The notes: generated by a model from the sequence alone, not told the origin. Shown: positions 1 to 10,313, numbered from the stretch's first letter. The stretch is DNA of 48,400 bases from Lacrimispora sp. 210928-DFI.3.58 (GCF_020554865.1 NZ_JAJCIC010000034.1:1-48400), one strand, 5' to 3'. A program made the numbers and translations.

Positions 1-18
1 GCAGCATCTCTGCTTTTT
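1..18 (+). terminator. Possible 3' part of an intrinsic terminator
   Basis: GCAG and CTGC form a 4-bp stem with a 5-base loop, followed directly by five T. The window begins at the first stem base, so the real stem may be longer. It would end transcription of a gene lying before the window. Confidence 0.35.
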
Positions 19-84
19 AATTATTCAGTTGTAACACATGTATTGTAATCCTACACCGTGCCATGAAGCGCAGGTAGAATCCTG

Positions 85-113
85 TTGTCTTATCAGAAAA
101 CATGTGCTACAAT
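85..113 (+). promoter_or_regulatory. Sigma-A promoter for ahpC
   Basis: The -35 element TTGTCT (85-90) and -10 element TACAAT (108-113) are separated by 17 bases, and a TG at 105-106 makes an extended -10. The predicted start near 120 leaves a leader of about 230 bases that contains repeat A1. I see no clear PerR box. Confidence 0.6.
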
Positions 114-212
114 CGAATTAATTCAGAAAATACCACACCCCACAGCAAGCTTTTCTACATGAATACAGCCGCACAGCGGCATAGAGACAAGGCAGGCTGA
201 GGGGTATGTCAT

Positions 213-329
213 TTTACTATGCAAGTCCCGCCGCCGGATAGGCGGCACTAAGTTCAGGTATGCCCAATGTGCCCACCAGACTTTCATGGTGCGGTGGCGC
301 GTGTGCCTGCTGGGCGCATGCAGGCTTAC
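213..329 (-). repeat. Repeat family A, copy A1 (two-hairpin element)
   Basis: This is the reverse complement of the family A consensus also found near 15131, 24484, 29161 and 42379. Read on the minus strand it starts near CCTGCATG, has a long outer stem (ATGTGCCCA against TGGGCGCAT on the plus strand), then a GCCGCC/GGCGGC hairpin, and ends in TAGTAAA. It lies in the ahpC leader and ends 23 bases before the start codon. Confidence 0.85.
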
Positions 330-352
330 CATCTCAGGAAAGGAGCGTTTCT

Positions 353-919
353 ATGGAGAATCTTATTAACAAAATGGTAGAGGATTTTAAAGTACAGGCA
401 TACCACAAGGGCAGCTTTGTGGAAGTGACCCGTGAGAATATTCTGGGACACTGGTCTGTATTTTTCTTTTATCCTGCTGACTTTACCTTTGTATGTCCAA
501 CGGAGCTGGGAGATCTGGAGGACTTCTACCAGGAGTTCAAGGAGCATGACTGTGAGATCTATTCCGTGTCAGAGGACACCCATTTTGTCCACAAGGCCTG
601 GGCAGATGCGTCAGATACGATCAAGAAAATCGAGTACCCCATGCTGGGAGACCCGGCAGGAAAGCTGGCAAGGCAGTTCGGCGTCCTGGTGGAGGAAGAG
701 GGACAGGCCCTTCGGGGAACCTTCATTGTGAATCCGGAGGGGAAGATCAAAGCTTATGAGATCCACGATATGGGGATCGGAAGAAATGCCGAGGAGCTTC
801 TGCGCAAGGTACAGGCAGCGAAATTTGTGGAGGAGCACGGAGATCAGGTATGTCCGGCAAAGTGGAAGCCGGGAGAGGAGACGCTGACACCCAGCCTGGA
901 CTTAGTAGGCCTTTTGTAG
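353..919 (+). CDS. ahpC: Alkyl hydroperoxide reductase C (2-Cys peroxiredoxin)
   Basis: A cytosolic typical 2-Cys peroxiredoxin of 188 residues that reduces hydrogen peroxide and organic peroxides. The peroxidatic cysteine is C48 in FTFVCPTEL, and the resolving cysteine is C167 in QVCPAKW near the C-terminus, as expected for AhpC. The open frame extends upstream to 260, but that part lies inside repeat A1. ATG 353 follows AGGAAAGGAG at the right distance and begins with MENLINKMV, so I start here. The next gene, 19 bases downstream, encodes a disulfide reductase domain that probably recharges AhpC. A strong promoter lies at 85-113. Confidence 0.96.
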   Translation: MENLINKMVEDFKVQAYHKGSFVEVTRENILGHWSVFFFYPADFTFVCPTELGDLEDFYQEFKEHDCEIYSVSEDTHFVHKAWADASDTIKKIEYPMLGDPAGKLARQFGVLVEEEGQALRGTFIVNPEGKIKAYEIHDMGIGRNAEELLRKVQAAKFVEEHGDQVCPAKWKPGEETLTPSLDLVGLL

Positions 920-938
920 GGCAGGAGAAGGAGGTACT

Positions 939-1598
939 ATGATTGATCTTATGACCATTCCCGGAGAAAGCAGTCTGATCGATGAAGCATTAAAATCCCA
1001 GCTTTCCGGCATTTTCGGGAAAATGGAGGGACAGGTGGCAATAAAAGCCATTGTGGATTTGTCCAGAGAAAAGGACAGCCAGATGGCGGCATTTTTAAAC
1101 ACCATTGCTGCCTTAAGCCCGAAGCTTGAGCTCACTCTCTATGGACCGGAGGATGAGGACAGGCCCATGGAGCTTGATGCTTCCCATCTGCCTGTAACAG
1201 GGCTTTATAAGGATGGAGCTTATGGCCGCGTTTCCTTCCACGGCATCCCTGGAGGCAAGGAGATGAATGCTTTTGTGCTGGCAGTCTACAATCTGGCAGG
1301 CCCTGGGCAGGAGGTGCCAAAGGGCGTGAGAAAGAAGATTGACCGTTTAAAGAAAAGGACAAATATCAAGGTCTGCGTCTCTCTGGCCTGCCATCACTGT
1401 GCAGGAGTGGTTGCGGCCTGCCAGCAGATAGCGATCCTGAATCCCAATATTGAGGCGGAGATGATCGATGCAGCTCTCTATGAAGACCTGATAGCCCAAT
1501 ATAAGATCGAACGGGTTCCCATGATCATTTTTAATGACAAAGAGATCCATATGGGAGGCAAGACCATAGAAGAAATACTGGCTTTGTTAAAAAAATAA
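939..1598 (+). CDS. Stand-alone AhpF N-terminal-like tandem thioredoxin-fold protein
   Basis: The 219-residue protein resembles the N-terminal part of AhpF, with two fused thioredoxin-like folds. The second carries a redox-active CHHC pair (C151 and C154 in ACHHCAGVV) and a cis-Pro type VPMIIF loop. The FAD/NADH thioredoxin-reductase domain that makes up the rest of AhpF (about 520 residues) is absent, and no reductase gene is adjacent. It probably passes electrons from a separate thioredoxin reductase to AhpC, as known for split AhpF-like systems in clostridia. It shares an operon with ahpC, and its RBS GGAGG precedes ATG 939. The partner reductase cannot be named from this window. Confidence 0.85.
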   Translation: MIDLMTIPGESSLIDEALKSQLSGIFGKMEGQVAIKAIVDLSREKDSQMAAFLNTIAALSPKLELTLYGPEDEDRPMELDASHLPVTGLYKDGAYGRVSFHGIPGGKEMNAFVLAVYNLAGPGQEVPKGVRKKIDRLKKRTNIKVCVSLACHHCAGVVAACQQIAILNPNIEAEMIDAALYEDLIAQYKIERVPMIIFNDKEIHMGGKTIEEILALLKK

Positions 1599-1701
1599 CA
1601 AAAATACGTGCAAAAATAAAGCATTTTTATAAAAAATGTACAATAATGTTCAAAAATGTAAACCAATATTTGTCATAAATACAAGAAAAATATTTGACCT
1701 A

Positions 1702-1730
1702 TTGAAAAAACCTGTGCAATATGCTATATT
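1702..1730 (+). promoter_or_regulatory. Promoter of the glp operon
   Basis: TTGAAA (1702-1707), 17 bases, then TATATT (1725-1730) preceded by TGC, an extended -10. Transcription would start near 1737 and run straight into the leader terminator at 1763-1811. Confidence 0.65.
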
Positions 1731-1762
1731 GGTTACAGATGAATAAGAGTGCTGAGAGAAAG

Positions 1763-1811
1763 AGAGCATAGTTGGACGGCAGAGATGTTGATTTAAAACT
1801 ATGCTCTTTTT
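1763..1811 (+). terminator. Leader terminator upstream of glpP, likely GlpP-controlled
   Basis: AGAGCATAGTT (1763-1773) pairs perfectly with AACTATGCTCT (1797-1807) across a 23-base loop and is followed by a run of T (1807-1811). It sits 30 bases after the predicted start site and before the glp genes. In Bacillus, GlpP binds glp leader mRNA to prevent termination, so this is probably the antitermination target. Assigning GlpP to it is an inference from position. Confidence 0.6.
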
Positions 1812-1826
1812 GTATATTTAAAAAGT

Positions 1827-1974
1827 GTACTCTCGAAATCTCTTTGTGCCCGATTTTGTGAGATGATTTTTTGTCAGCTGTGCTCAAATTTATGAGGCGT
1901 ACGTTGATTAAATTTGGGTGCAGCTGGCGGAAAATCAGCCGTAAAAGCGGGGGCAAGGGAGATTCCGAGAGTAC
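1827..1974 (+). repeat. Repeat family B, copy B1 (148-bp near-palindromic MITE-like element)
   Basis: The ends are inverted repeats: GTACTCTCG at 1827 and CGAGAGTAC at 1966-1974, continuing inward as AATCTC/GAGATT. A second inner palindrome is anchored by CAGCTG on both sides. The reverse complement of 27623-27781 aligns along the full length, apart from about 11 extra central bases in that copy. There is no internal gene. It ends 14 bases before the glpP RBS. Confidence 0.85.
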
Positions 1975-1999
1975 GCCAAACCGGTAAAGGAGGATATTC

Positions 2000-4155
<2,156 letters not shown>

Positions 4156-4198
4156 GGCCTGGAGAAGGTAAGAAAAAGGAACGAAGCAGATCAATCAA

Positions 4199-4266
4199 CA
4201 GGCAGCCTGGATGAGGCAGGATACGGCCTCGGAAAAAGTCTTGGGGAAAGCGTTTGAGGCTGCCTG
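4199..4266 (+). other. Long-range hairpin between glpK and glpF
   Basis: CAGGCAGCCT (4199-4208) pairs with AGGCTGCCTG (4257-4266). The pairing extends outward through AGATC/GATCT, with a small inner AGGC/GCCT hairpin. It has only a short T tract, so it is more likely an mRNA processing or attenuation structure than a full terminator. Confidence 0.5.
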
Positions 4267-4290
4267 ATCTTTAAGACAAGGGGGTATTAT

Positions 4291-5004
4291 ATGTTACCGT
4301 ATATAGCTGAATTTTTAGGGACAATGTTACTGATCATCTTAGGCGATGGCGTTGTGGCAAACGTGACACTGAACAAATCAGGCATGAAGGGAGCTGGCTC
4401 CATCCAGATCACCTTTGCATGGGGCCTTGCGGTTATGATCCCGGCATGTATCTTCGGAGCAGCCTCCGGCGCATCCTTTAACCCGGCTCTTACCATTGCA
4501 CTGGCTGTAGAGGGGAGCTTTGCATGGGCACAGGTTCCGGGCTATATTGTGGCTCAGTTTGCAGGAGCATTTGTGGGAGCTTGTATCGTATATGCACTGT
4601 TTAAGGATCAGTTTGACGCAACCGATTCACCGGCTACAAAGCTGGGCGTATTCTCCACAGGCCCATCTGTTCCCAATATGGGACGCAATATTTTAAGTGA
4701 AGCGATCGGAACATTTGTACTTGTATTTGCGATCAAGGGCATTGGCCAGGTTCCAGGACTTGTGGCAGGCCTTGACAAATTCATTGTTTTCGGAATCATC
4801 GTATCTATCGGTATGTCCCTTGGCGGCCTGACCGGTTATGCCATTAACCCGGCCCGTGACTTAGGTCCCCGTCTGGCCCACTCGATCCTTCCGATCAAGG
4901 GAAAAGGCGATTCCAACTGGGGCTATGCACCCGTTGTCATCATTGGACCTATTGTAGGTGCAGTTGCAGCAGTTCTGCTGTACAATGCGATTCCATGGGC
5001 ATAA
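4291..5004 (+). CDS. glpF: Glycerol facilitator (aquaglyceroporin)
   Basis: A 237-residue MIP-family channel with six membrane segments and two NPA half-helices: SFNPALTIAL in the first half and GYAINPARDLGPRL in the second. The Asp right after NPAR is typical of glycerol-conducting GlpF rather than water-only aquaporins. It lets glycerol diffuse across the membrane to be trapped by GlpK, encoded just upstream. The start ATG 4291 follows a GGGGG-rich RBS. The 135-base gap from glpK holds a hairpin. Confidence 0.96.
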   Translation: MLPYIAEFLGTMLLIILGDGVVANVTLNKSGMKGAGSIQITFAWGLAVMIPACIFGAASGASFNPALTIALAVEGSFAWAQVPGYIVAQFAGAFVGACIVYALFKDQFDATDSPATKLGVFSTGPSVPNMGRNILSEAIGTFVLVFAIKGIGQVPGLVAGLDKFIVFGIIVSIGMSLGGLTGYAINPARDLGPRLAHSILPIKGKGDSNWGYAPVVIIGPIVGAVAAVLLYNAIPWA

Positions 5005-5108
5005 GGCTGGTCTCAATTTAATATAGATTGCGAGAGCGGAGCGGGGCAGAAAAGGTATGGGGATATACCGCGTCTGTCCCGCATCTTTATAGGAAAGGAT
5101 TGAAAAAT

Positions 5109-6548
5109 ATGTATGATGTAATCATTATCGGGGCAGGTGTGTCCGGAGCAGCCGCAGCCCGTGAATTGTCCCGGTATCACGTAAATGCCTGTGTTCTTGA
5201 GAGGGAGGAGGATGTTTGCTGCGGTACATCCAAGGCGAACAGCGCCATCGTACATGCAGGCTTTGATGCAGCGGAAGGTTCCCTTATGGCAAAGCTCAAC
5301 GTGGAGGGCAACCAGATGATGCCGGAGCTTTCAAAGGAGTTGGATTTTCCTTTTAAACAATGCGGTTCCTTTGTGGTATGTCTCGATGAGGAATCCCTGC
5401 CGGGTCTCTACGCTCTCTATGAGCGCGGTGTGAAGAACGGTGTAAAGGATATGGAGGTTATCACAGATAAAGCCAGGATACATGAGATGGAGCCCAATCT
5501 GGCAGATGAGGTAGTGGCAGTCCTCTATGCACCTACGGCCGGAATCGTATGCCCCTTCCATTTAAATATTGCTCTGGCAGAGAATGCTTATACCAATGGC
5601 ATTGATTTTAAGTTCCATACAGAGGTCCGGACCATTGAGAAGATGGAGGGCGGCTGGCGCCTTCAGACCAGCCAGGGAACATACGAGACAAGGTATGTGG
5701 TAAATGCAGCCGGCGTTCATGCAGATAAGTTTCACAACATGGTAAGTGCAGAGAAAATCCATATCACCCCGCGCCGCGGAGACTACTGCCTGCTGGACAA
5801 GAGCGCAGGAAGCCATGTGTCACGTACCATATTTGCCCTCCCCGGCAAGTACGGCAAAGGTGTCCTTGTGTCCCCCACTGTCCATGGTAATCTGATCGTA
5901 GGGCCCACAGCCATTGACATCGAGGATAAGGAGGCCACGGCTACCACGAGAGCCGGACTGGATGAGGTGATCACAAAGGCCGGAATGAACGTAAAGGATC
6001 TGCCCATGCGTCAGGTCATCACCTCCTTTGCAGGCTTGAGAGCCCATGAGGACAACCATGAATTTATCATCAAAGAGCTGCCGGATGCTCCCGGCTTTGT
6101 AGACTGTGCGGGAATTGAATCCCCGGGCCTTACCAGCTGCCCGGCGATCGGAAAAATGGTGGCGGAGATCCTGAGAGAAAAGCTTTCGCTCACGCCAAAT
6201 CCTGACTTTAAGGGAGAGAGAAAGGGGCTTCTTGACCCGGATACCCTGACAAAAGAGGAGAGGGCAGAGCTCATCAGGAAGGATCCGGCCTACGGCAATA
6301 TCATCTGCCGCTGTGAGATGGTGACAGAGGGAGAGATCCTGGATGCTATCCACAGACCATTAGGCGCAAAGTCCTTGGACGGCATCAAGCGGAGGACGAG
6401 AGCGGGCATGGGACGGTGCCAGGCAGGCTTCTGCAGCCCCAGGAGCATGGAGCTCCTTCACAGGGAGTTAGGCATTCCCATGACGGAGATCACAAAGAGC
6501 GGCGGGGCTTCAAAGATTGCAGTTGGAACCAACAAGGACAGGATATAG
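5109..6548 (+). CDS. GlpA-like FAD-dependent glycerol-3-phosphate dehydrogenase with BFD [2Fe-2S] domain
   Basis: The 479-residue protein has an N-terminal FAD-binding DAO fold (IIGAGVSGAAAARELSR) and a C-terminal bacterioferritin-associated-ferredoxin-like domain with C400-x-C402, C437 and C442, which binds a [2Fe-2S] cluster in that family. This matches the layout of anaerobic GlpA; GlpO-like or hydroxyacid oxidase relatives are alternatives. The likely role is oxidation of glycerol-3-phosphate to dihydroxyacetone phosphate. The frame is open back to 5028, but ATG 5109 (MYDVIIIGAG) puts the dinucleotide motif at the terminus as expected and has AGGAAAGG upstream. It is followed 20 bases later by a second flavoprotein and then an Fe-S protein. 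Confidence 0.85.
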   Translation: MYDVIIIGAGVSGAAAARELSRYHVNACVLEREEDVCCGTSKANSAIVHAGFDAAEGSLMAKLNVEGNQMMPELSKELDFPFKQCGSFVVCLDEESLPGLYALYERGVKNGVKDMEVITDKARIHEMEPNLADEVVAVLYAPTAGIVCPFHLNIALAENAYTNGIDFKFHTEVRTIEKMEGGWRLQTSQGTYETRYVVNAAGVHADKFHNMVSAEKIHITPRRGDYCLLDKSAGSHVSRTIFALPGKYGKGVLVSPTVHGNLIVGPTAIDIEDKEATATTRAGLDEVITKAGMNVKDLPMRQVITSFAGLRAHEDNHEFIIKELPDAPGFVDCAGIESPGLTSCPAIGKMVAEILREKLSLTPNPDFKGERKGLLDPDTLTKEERAELIRKDPAYGNIICRCEMVTEGEILDAIHRPLGAKSLDGIKRRTRAGMGRCQAGFCSPRSMELLHRELGIPMTEITKSGGASKIAVGTNKDRI

Positions 6549-6568
6549 AAAGGGGCGGCGGATTTCAG

Positions 6569-7831
6569 ATGAGAGAATATGATATCGTCATAATCGGCGG
6601 CGGTCCTGCGGGTCTCGCTGCGGCAGTTGCAGCCAGGGATAATGGGATCGAGAGTATTTTGATCCTGGAGCGCGACAAGGAGTTAGGAGGGATCTTAAAC
6701 CAGTGTATCCACAATGGTTTTGGACTCCACACATTTAAAGAAGAGCTGACCGGGCCTGAATATGCAGCGCGTTTTGCTGCCCAGGTATTTGCGAGGAACA
6801 TTGAATACAAGCTGAACACCATGGTAATGGACATCAGTCCCCAGAAGGTGGTGACAGCCATGAATCGGGAGGAGGGCCTGTTTGAGATCCAGGCAAAGGC
6901 CGTGATCCTGGCAATGGGATGCAGGGAGCGTTCCAGAGGAGCACTTAACATCCCAGGCTACCGTCCGGCAGGCATCTTTTCAGCCGGAACAGCACAGCGT
7001 CTGGTAAATATGGAGGGCTACATGCCAGGCAGGGAGGTCGTGATCCTGGGATCAGGCGATATTGGCCTGATCATGGCAAGGCGCATGACGCTGGAGGGCG
7101 CAAAGGTGAAGGTAGTGGCAGAGCTCATGCCTTACTCCGGCGGACTTAAGAGAAATATCGTCCAGTGTCTGGATGACTACGGCATCCCGTTAAAGCTGAG
7201 TCACACGGTGGTGGATATCCGCGGAAAGGAGAGGCTGACCGGGATCACCCTGGCAGCTGTGGATGAAAAGGGAAGGCCCATACCGGGCACAGAGGAGGAT
7301 TATGACTGTGACACCCTGCTTCTGTCTGTTGGATTGATCCCTGAAAATGAGCTTTCAAACGGCATGGGCGTGGAAATGAGCCGCGTGACCTCCGGTCCGG
7401 TTGTAAATGAGAGCCTGGAGACAAGCGTGGAGGGCGTCTTTGCCTGCGGCAACGTGCTCCATGTACATGACCTGGTGGATTTTGTTTCAGAGGAGGCAGC
7501 AGCAGCCGGAAAGAACGCAGCCAAATATGTGAAGGGGGCAGGCACAGGCAGCGGTCATGTGATAGAGTTAAAGGCTGTGGACGGCGTGCGCTATACCGTT
7601 CCCTGCACCATTGACCCGGAGCGGATGGAGGATACTCAGATCGTGCGCTTCCGTGTTGGCAATGTGTTTAAGAACTGTGCGATCGGCGTATACTTTGACG
7701 ATGAGCAGGTCATGAAGAGAAAGCGTCCCGTTATGGCTCCCGGAGAGATGGAGGAGATCAAGCTGGAAAAAGGAAAATTACAGTTGCATCCCGGACTTAA
7801 GACAATTACAATAAAGGTAGAGGAGGTATAG
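6569..7831 (+). CDS. NAD(P)/FAD-dependent oxidoreductase of the glp operon
   Basis: A 420-residue pyridine nucleotide-disulfide-type flavoprotein with an FAD motif (IVIIGGGPAGLAAA) and a second dinucleotide-binding motif (VILGSGDIGLIMARR) in the middle, as in NADH-coupled reductases. A C-terminal segment of about 80 residues follows. In many clostridia this gene sits between the GlpA-like and DUF1667 genes, forming a set that probably replaces GlpB and GlpC and moves electrons from glycerol-3-phosphate to another acceptor. The start ATG 6569 has GGGGCGG upstream; the longer open frame from 6416 overlaps the previous gene and is not used. The exact acceptor is unknown. Confidence 0.85.
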   Translation: MREYDIVIIGGGPAGLAAAVAARDNGIESILILERDKELGGILNQCIHNGFGLHTFKEELTGPEYAARFAAQVFARNIEYKLNTMVMDISPQKVVTAMNREEGLFEIQAKAVILAMGCRERSRGALNIPGYRPAGIFSAGTAQRLVNMEGYMPGREVVILGSGDIGLIMARRMTLEGAKVKVVAELMPYSGGLKRNIVQCLDDYGIPLKLSHTVVDIRGKERLTGITLAAVDEKGRPIPGTEEDYDCDTLLLSVGLIPENELSNGMGVEMSRVTSGPVVNESLETSVEGVFACGNVLHVHDLVDFVSEEAAAAGKNAAKYVKGAGTGSGHVIELKAVDGVRYTVPCTIDPERMEDTQIVRFRVGNVFKNCAIGVYFDDEQVMKRKRPVMAPGEMEEIKLEKGKLQLHPGLKTITIKVEEV

Positions 7832-7834
7832 GCC

Positions 7835-8191
7835 ATGGAGAAACGAGAGCTTATTTGCATTGGCTGCCCAATGGGCTGTCCCCTGACAGTGGAGTTGGAA
7901 AATGGGGAGATAGTGAGCGTTTCAGGCTATACCTGCAAGCGGGGGGATGTATACGCGAGAAAGGAAGTTACCAACCCCACCAGGATCGTGACCTCCACCG
8001 TGATGGTGGAAGGCGGACGGGCGGACATGGTATCAGTGAAGACAAAAGAGGATATTCCGAAGGATAAGATCTTTGCGTGTGTGAAGGCCTTAAAGGGAAT
8101 CACCGTGAAGGCGCCTGTCCATATCGGAGATGTGATCCTTAAGGATGTAGCAGGAACAGGAGTAGATATTGTGGCCACAAAGGATGTATGA
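7835..8191 (+). CDS. DUF1667 small Fe-S protein of the glp operon
   Basis: A 118-residue protein with a Cys-rich N-terminus, C8-x2-C11-x3-C15 plus C34, likely to bind an Fe-S cluster or another metal. The rest is a compact domain with no further cysteine, ending in GVDIVATKDV. It starts only 3 bases after the preceding flavoprotein, so translation is coupled. The conserved order GlpA-like, NAD(P)/FAD oxidoreductase, DUF1667 suggests a three-subunit anaerobic glycerol-3-phosphate dehydrogenase, with this protein as the electron-transfer subunit. That role is inferred. Confidence 0.85.
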   Translation: MEKRELICIGCPMGCPLTVELENGEIVSVSGYTCKRGDVYARKEVTNPTRIVTSTVMVEGGRADMVSVKTKEDIPKDKIFACVKALKGITVKAPVHIGDVILKDVAGTGVDIVATKDV

Positions 8192-8393
8192 TGCGCCGCA
8201 GTGTGTAGGCAGATAGAAGGCTGGCAGCCGTTTTCGGGGCCCGGCGCCTTGTCAGGCTCAGAGCGTGTTTGGGAATTGTTTTCCGTCATATGCGCCCTGG
8301 TGAGCCGGGGCGCATAAGGCTTCGGCGGCGGCCGGCTTCCTGTGGTTAGACCTGCATGCGCCCATCGGTTGATGTAAAAAAGGAGGCATTTTT
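8192..8393 (+). other. Non-coding spacer with a GC-rich hairpin and a fragment of repeat A
   Basis: ATGCGCCC (8290-8297) pairs with GGGCGCAT (8308-8315). At 8347-8363 the sequence TAGACCTGCATGCGCCC matches the left end of family A, suggesting a decayed copy. Nothing else is recognisable. The spacer ends in the strong RBS AAGGAGG of the next small gene. Confidence 0.4.
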
Positions 8394-8585
8394 ATGGAGA
8401 AGAAGCTGGATATCAACAATATGAATGGTATGACAGAGGATGAAGACAGAACCTGCGGCTTAAATGACATGAACTGTGTCAGTGAGAACGAGGAAAAGAC
8501 CTGTGGTTTAAATGACATGAACTGTGTTGGCGAGGAGGAGGAGAAGACCTGCGGCTTAAATGATATGAACTGTCTGGGAGAATGA
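8394..8585 (+). CDS. Small acidic protein of 16-residue CGLNDMNC repeats
   Basis: I do not recognise this 63-residue protein. It consists of four units of 16 residues: a degenerate unit without Cys (5-20, LDINNMNG then MTEDEDRT), two full units (21-36 and 37-52, each CGLNDMNC plus an acidic linker ending in KT), and a partial unit (53-63). Each full unit has Cys spaced C-x6-C, giving six Cys in total. It is very acidic, with no signal peptide or membrane segment. AAGGAGG precedes ATG 8394, and it lies between the glp and dha genes on the same strand. It could be a metal-binding or redox peptide, or a multi-core precursor peptide, but no modifying enzyme is adjacent. Confidence 0.75.
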   Translation: MEKKLDINNMNGMTEDEDRTCGLNDMNCVSENEEKTCGLNDMNCVGEEEEKTCGLNDMNCLGE

Positions 8586-8667
8586 AATATCCCGCAGCAG
8601 GCATGACGCCTGGCTCTCTGCTTTCAGGAGATCACAGAAACATAAATAAGGAAGGGGGTTCTATATT

Positions 8668-9654
8668 ATGAAGAAATTTATCAATGACGTAGCGCTGGTG
8701 GAGGATCAGATGATACAGGGTATGGTTAAGGCTTATCCGGGTTATCTGAAGAAGCTGGACTGCGGCAACGTGGTAGTGCGCGCTAAGAAAAAGGAGGGAA
8801 AGGTTGCACTGATCAGCGGCGGCGGAAGCGGTCATGAGCCGGCTCACGGGGGCTACGTGGGGACAGGCATGCTGGATGCTGCTGTGGCAGGAGCGGTATT
8901 CACCTCCCCGACGCCGGACCAGATCTACGAGGGCATCAAGGCCATTGCCACAGACGCAGGCGTGCTCATGGTGGTGAAGAACTATACCGGCGATGTCATG
9001 AATTTTGAGATGGCTGCGGAGATGGCAGAGATGGAAGGCATTTCCGTAAAATATGTGGTGACAAATGACGATGTGGCAGTGAAGGACAGCCTCTATACCG
9101 TAGGCCGCCGGGGAGTGGCAGGTACTGTATTTGTACACAAGATCGCAGGCGCAAAGGCAGAGGAGGGAGCTTCCTTAGAGGAGGTCCAGGCAGTTGCACA
9201 GAAGGTCATTGACAATGTAAGGAGCATGGGAGCTGCCATCGAGCCCTGTACGGTTCCGGCAGCAGGAAAGCCCGGCTTTGAGCTGTCTGACGAGGAGATG
9301 GAGGTTGGCATCGGCATCCACGGAGAGCCGGGAACCCACAGAGAACCCATGAAGACCGCAGACGAGACCGCGGATATGCTTCTGGCACAGATACTGGCCG
9401 ACATTGACTATTCCGGCAGAGAGGTGGCTGTGATGATCAACGGAGCAGGCGCAACGCCTCTTATGGAGCTGTTCATCATCAACAACCGTGTGGCAGATGT
9501 ACTGGCAGAAAAGGGCATCCATGTGTACAAGACGTTCGTGGGCGAGTATATGACTTCCATTGAGATGCAGGGCTTTTCCATTTCCCTGCTGCGCCTGGAC
9601 GAGGAGCTGAAGGCCCTTCTGGACGCTCCTGCGGATACACCGGCCTGGAAGTAA
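8668..9654 (+). CDS. dhaK: PTS-dependent dihydroxyacetone kinase, subunit DhaK
   Basis: The 328-residue substrate-binding subunit. Motifs include ISGGGSGHEPAHGGYVG near the N-terminus and GIGIHGEPG, where H218 corresponds to the His that binds dihydroxyacetone covalently as a hemiaminal. Together with DhaL and DhaM it converts dihydroxyacetone to dihydroxyacetone phosphate at the expense of phosphoenolpyruvate. The RBS GAAGGGGG precedes ATG 8668. The genes dhaK, dhaL and dhaM are consecutive, next to the glp cluster. No glycerol dehydrogenase is present in the window. Confidence 0.96.
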   Translation: MKKFINDVALVEDQMIQGMVKAYPGYLKKLDCGNVVVRAKKKEGKVALISGGGSGHEPAHGGYVGTGMLDAAVAGAVFTSPTPDQIYEGIKAIATDAGVLMVVKNYTGDVMNFEMAAEMAEMEGISVKYVVTNDDVAVKDSLYTVGRRGVAGTVFVHKIAGAKAEEGASLEEVQAVAQKVIDNVRSMGAAIEPCTVPAAGKPGFELSDEEMEVGIGIHGEPGTHREPMKTADETADMLLAQILADIDYSGREVAVMINGAGATPLMELFIINNRVADVLAEKGIHVYKTFVGEYMTSIEMQGFSISLLRLDEELKALLDAPADTPAWK

Positions 9655-9686
9655 CAAGCTGTAATTGAAAAGGAGAGGGAAACATC

Positions 9687-10310
9687 ATGGCAGACAGCAA
9701 AAAAGTATTGGAGATCATAAAAGCGATCGGGCTTGAAATGGAGGCCCATAAGGGCTATCTCACAGAGCTGGACCAGCCCATCGGAGACAGTGACCATGGC
9801 ATTAACCTGGCAAGAGGTTTTGGAGCAGTGGAGCAGAAGCTGCCATCCCTGGAGGGAAAAGACATTGGAACCATTCTGAAAACCGTTGGCATGACCCTGG
9901 TATCTACGGTGGGAGGCGCTTCCGGCCCTCTCTACGGCACTGCCTATATGAAAGCAGGCATGGCTGTGGCAGGAAAGCTGGAGGTGGACAAGGCAGATTT
10001 CCTGACCCTCATGGATGCCGCCATCCAGGGCGTGGCCCAGCGAGGAAAGGCAGAGACTGGGGAAGCCACAATGTTAGATGCCATGGTGCCCTCCCTGAAG
10101 GCCATGAAGGAAGCTGACGCCCAGGGAAAAGACGTGAAGGAAATGCTTGCAGCAGGCATAGAGGCAGCCTGGGCAGGAGCAGAGTCCACCAAGGACATGA
10201 TAGCAACCAAGGGCCGTGCAAGCTATGTGGGAGAGCGCGGACTGGGCCACCAGGATCCGGGGGCTACCTCTTATTCCTACATGCTGCAGGTGATCGGAGA
10301 AAGGATATAA
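9687..10310 (+). CDS. dhaL: Dihydroxyacetone kinase, ADP-binding subunit DhaL
   Basis: The 207-residue subunit holding ADP, which stays bound and is rephosphorylated by DhaM. The Mg-nucleotide motif GDSDHGINLARGF lies near residue 30, and the glycine-rich GGASGPLYGTAYM loop follows. The C-terminal GQRD-like region reads GERGLGHQDPGATS. It is 33 bases after dhaK with an AGGAGAGG RBS and 4 bases before dhaM. Confidence 0.96.
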   Translation: MADSKKVLEIIKAIGLEMEAHKGYLTELDQPIGDSDHGINLARGFGAVEQKLPSLEGKDIGTILKTVGMTLVSTVGGASGPLYGTAYMKAGMAVAGKLEVDKADFLTLMDAAIQGVAQRGKAETGEATMLDAMVPSLKAMKEADAQGKDVKEMLAAGIEAAWAGAESTKDMIATKGRASYVGERGLGHQDPGATSYSYMLQVIGERI

Positions 10311-10313
10311 CAA

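Noticed and set aside
123..332. A 69-residue minus-strand frame before ahpC.
   Set aside because: It consists mostly of repeat A1 read in reverse, with no RBS.
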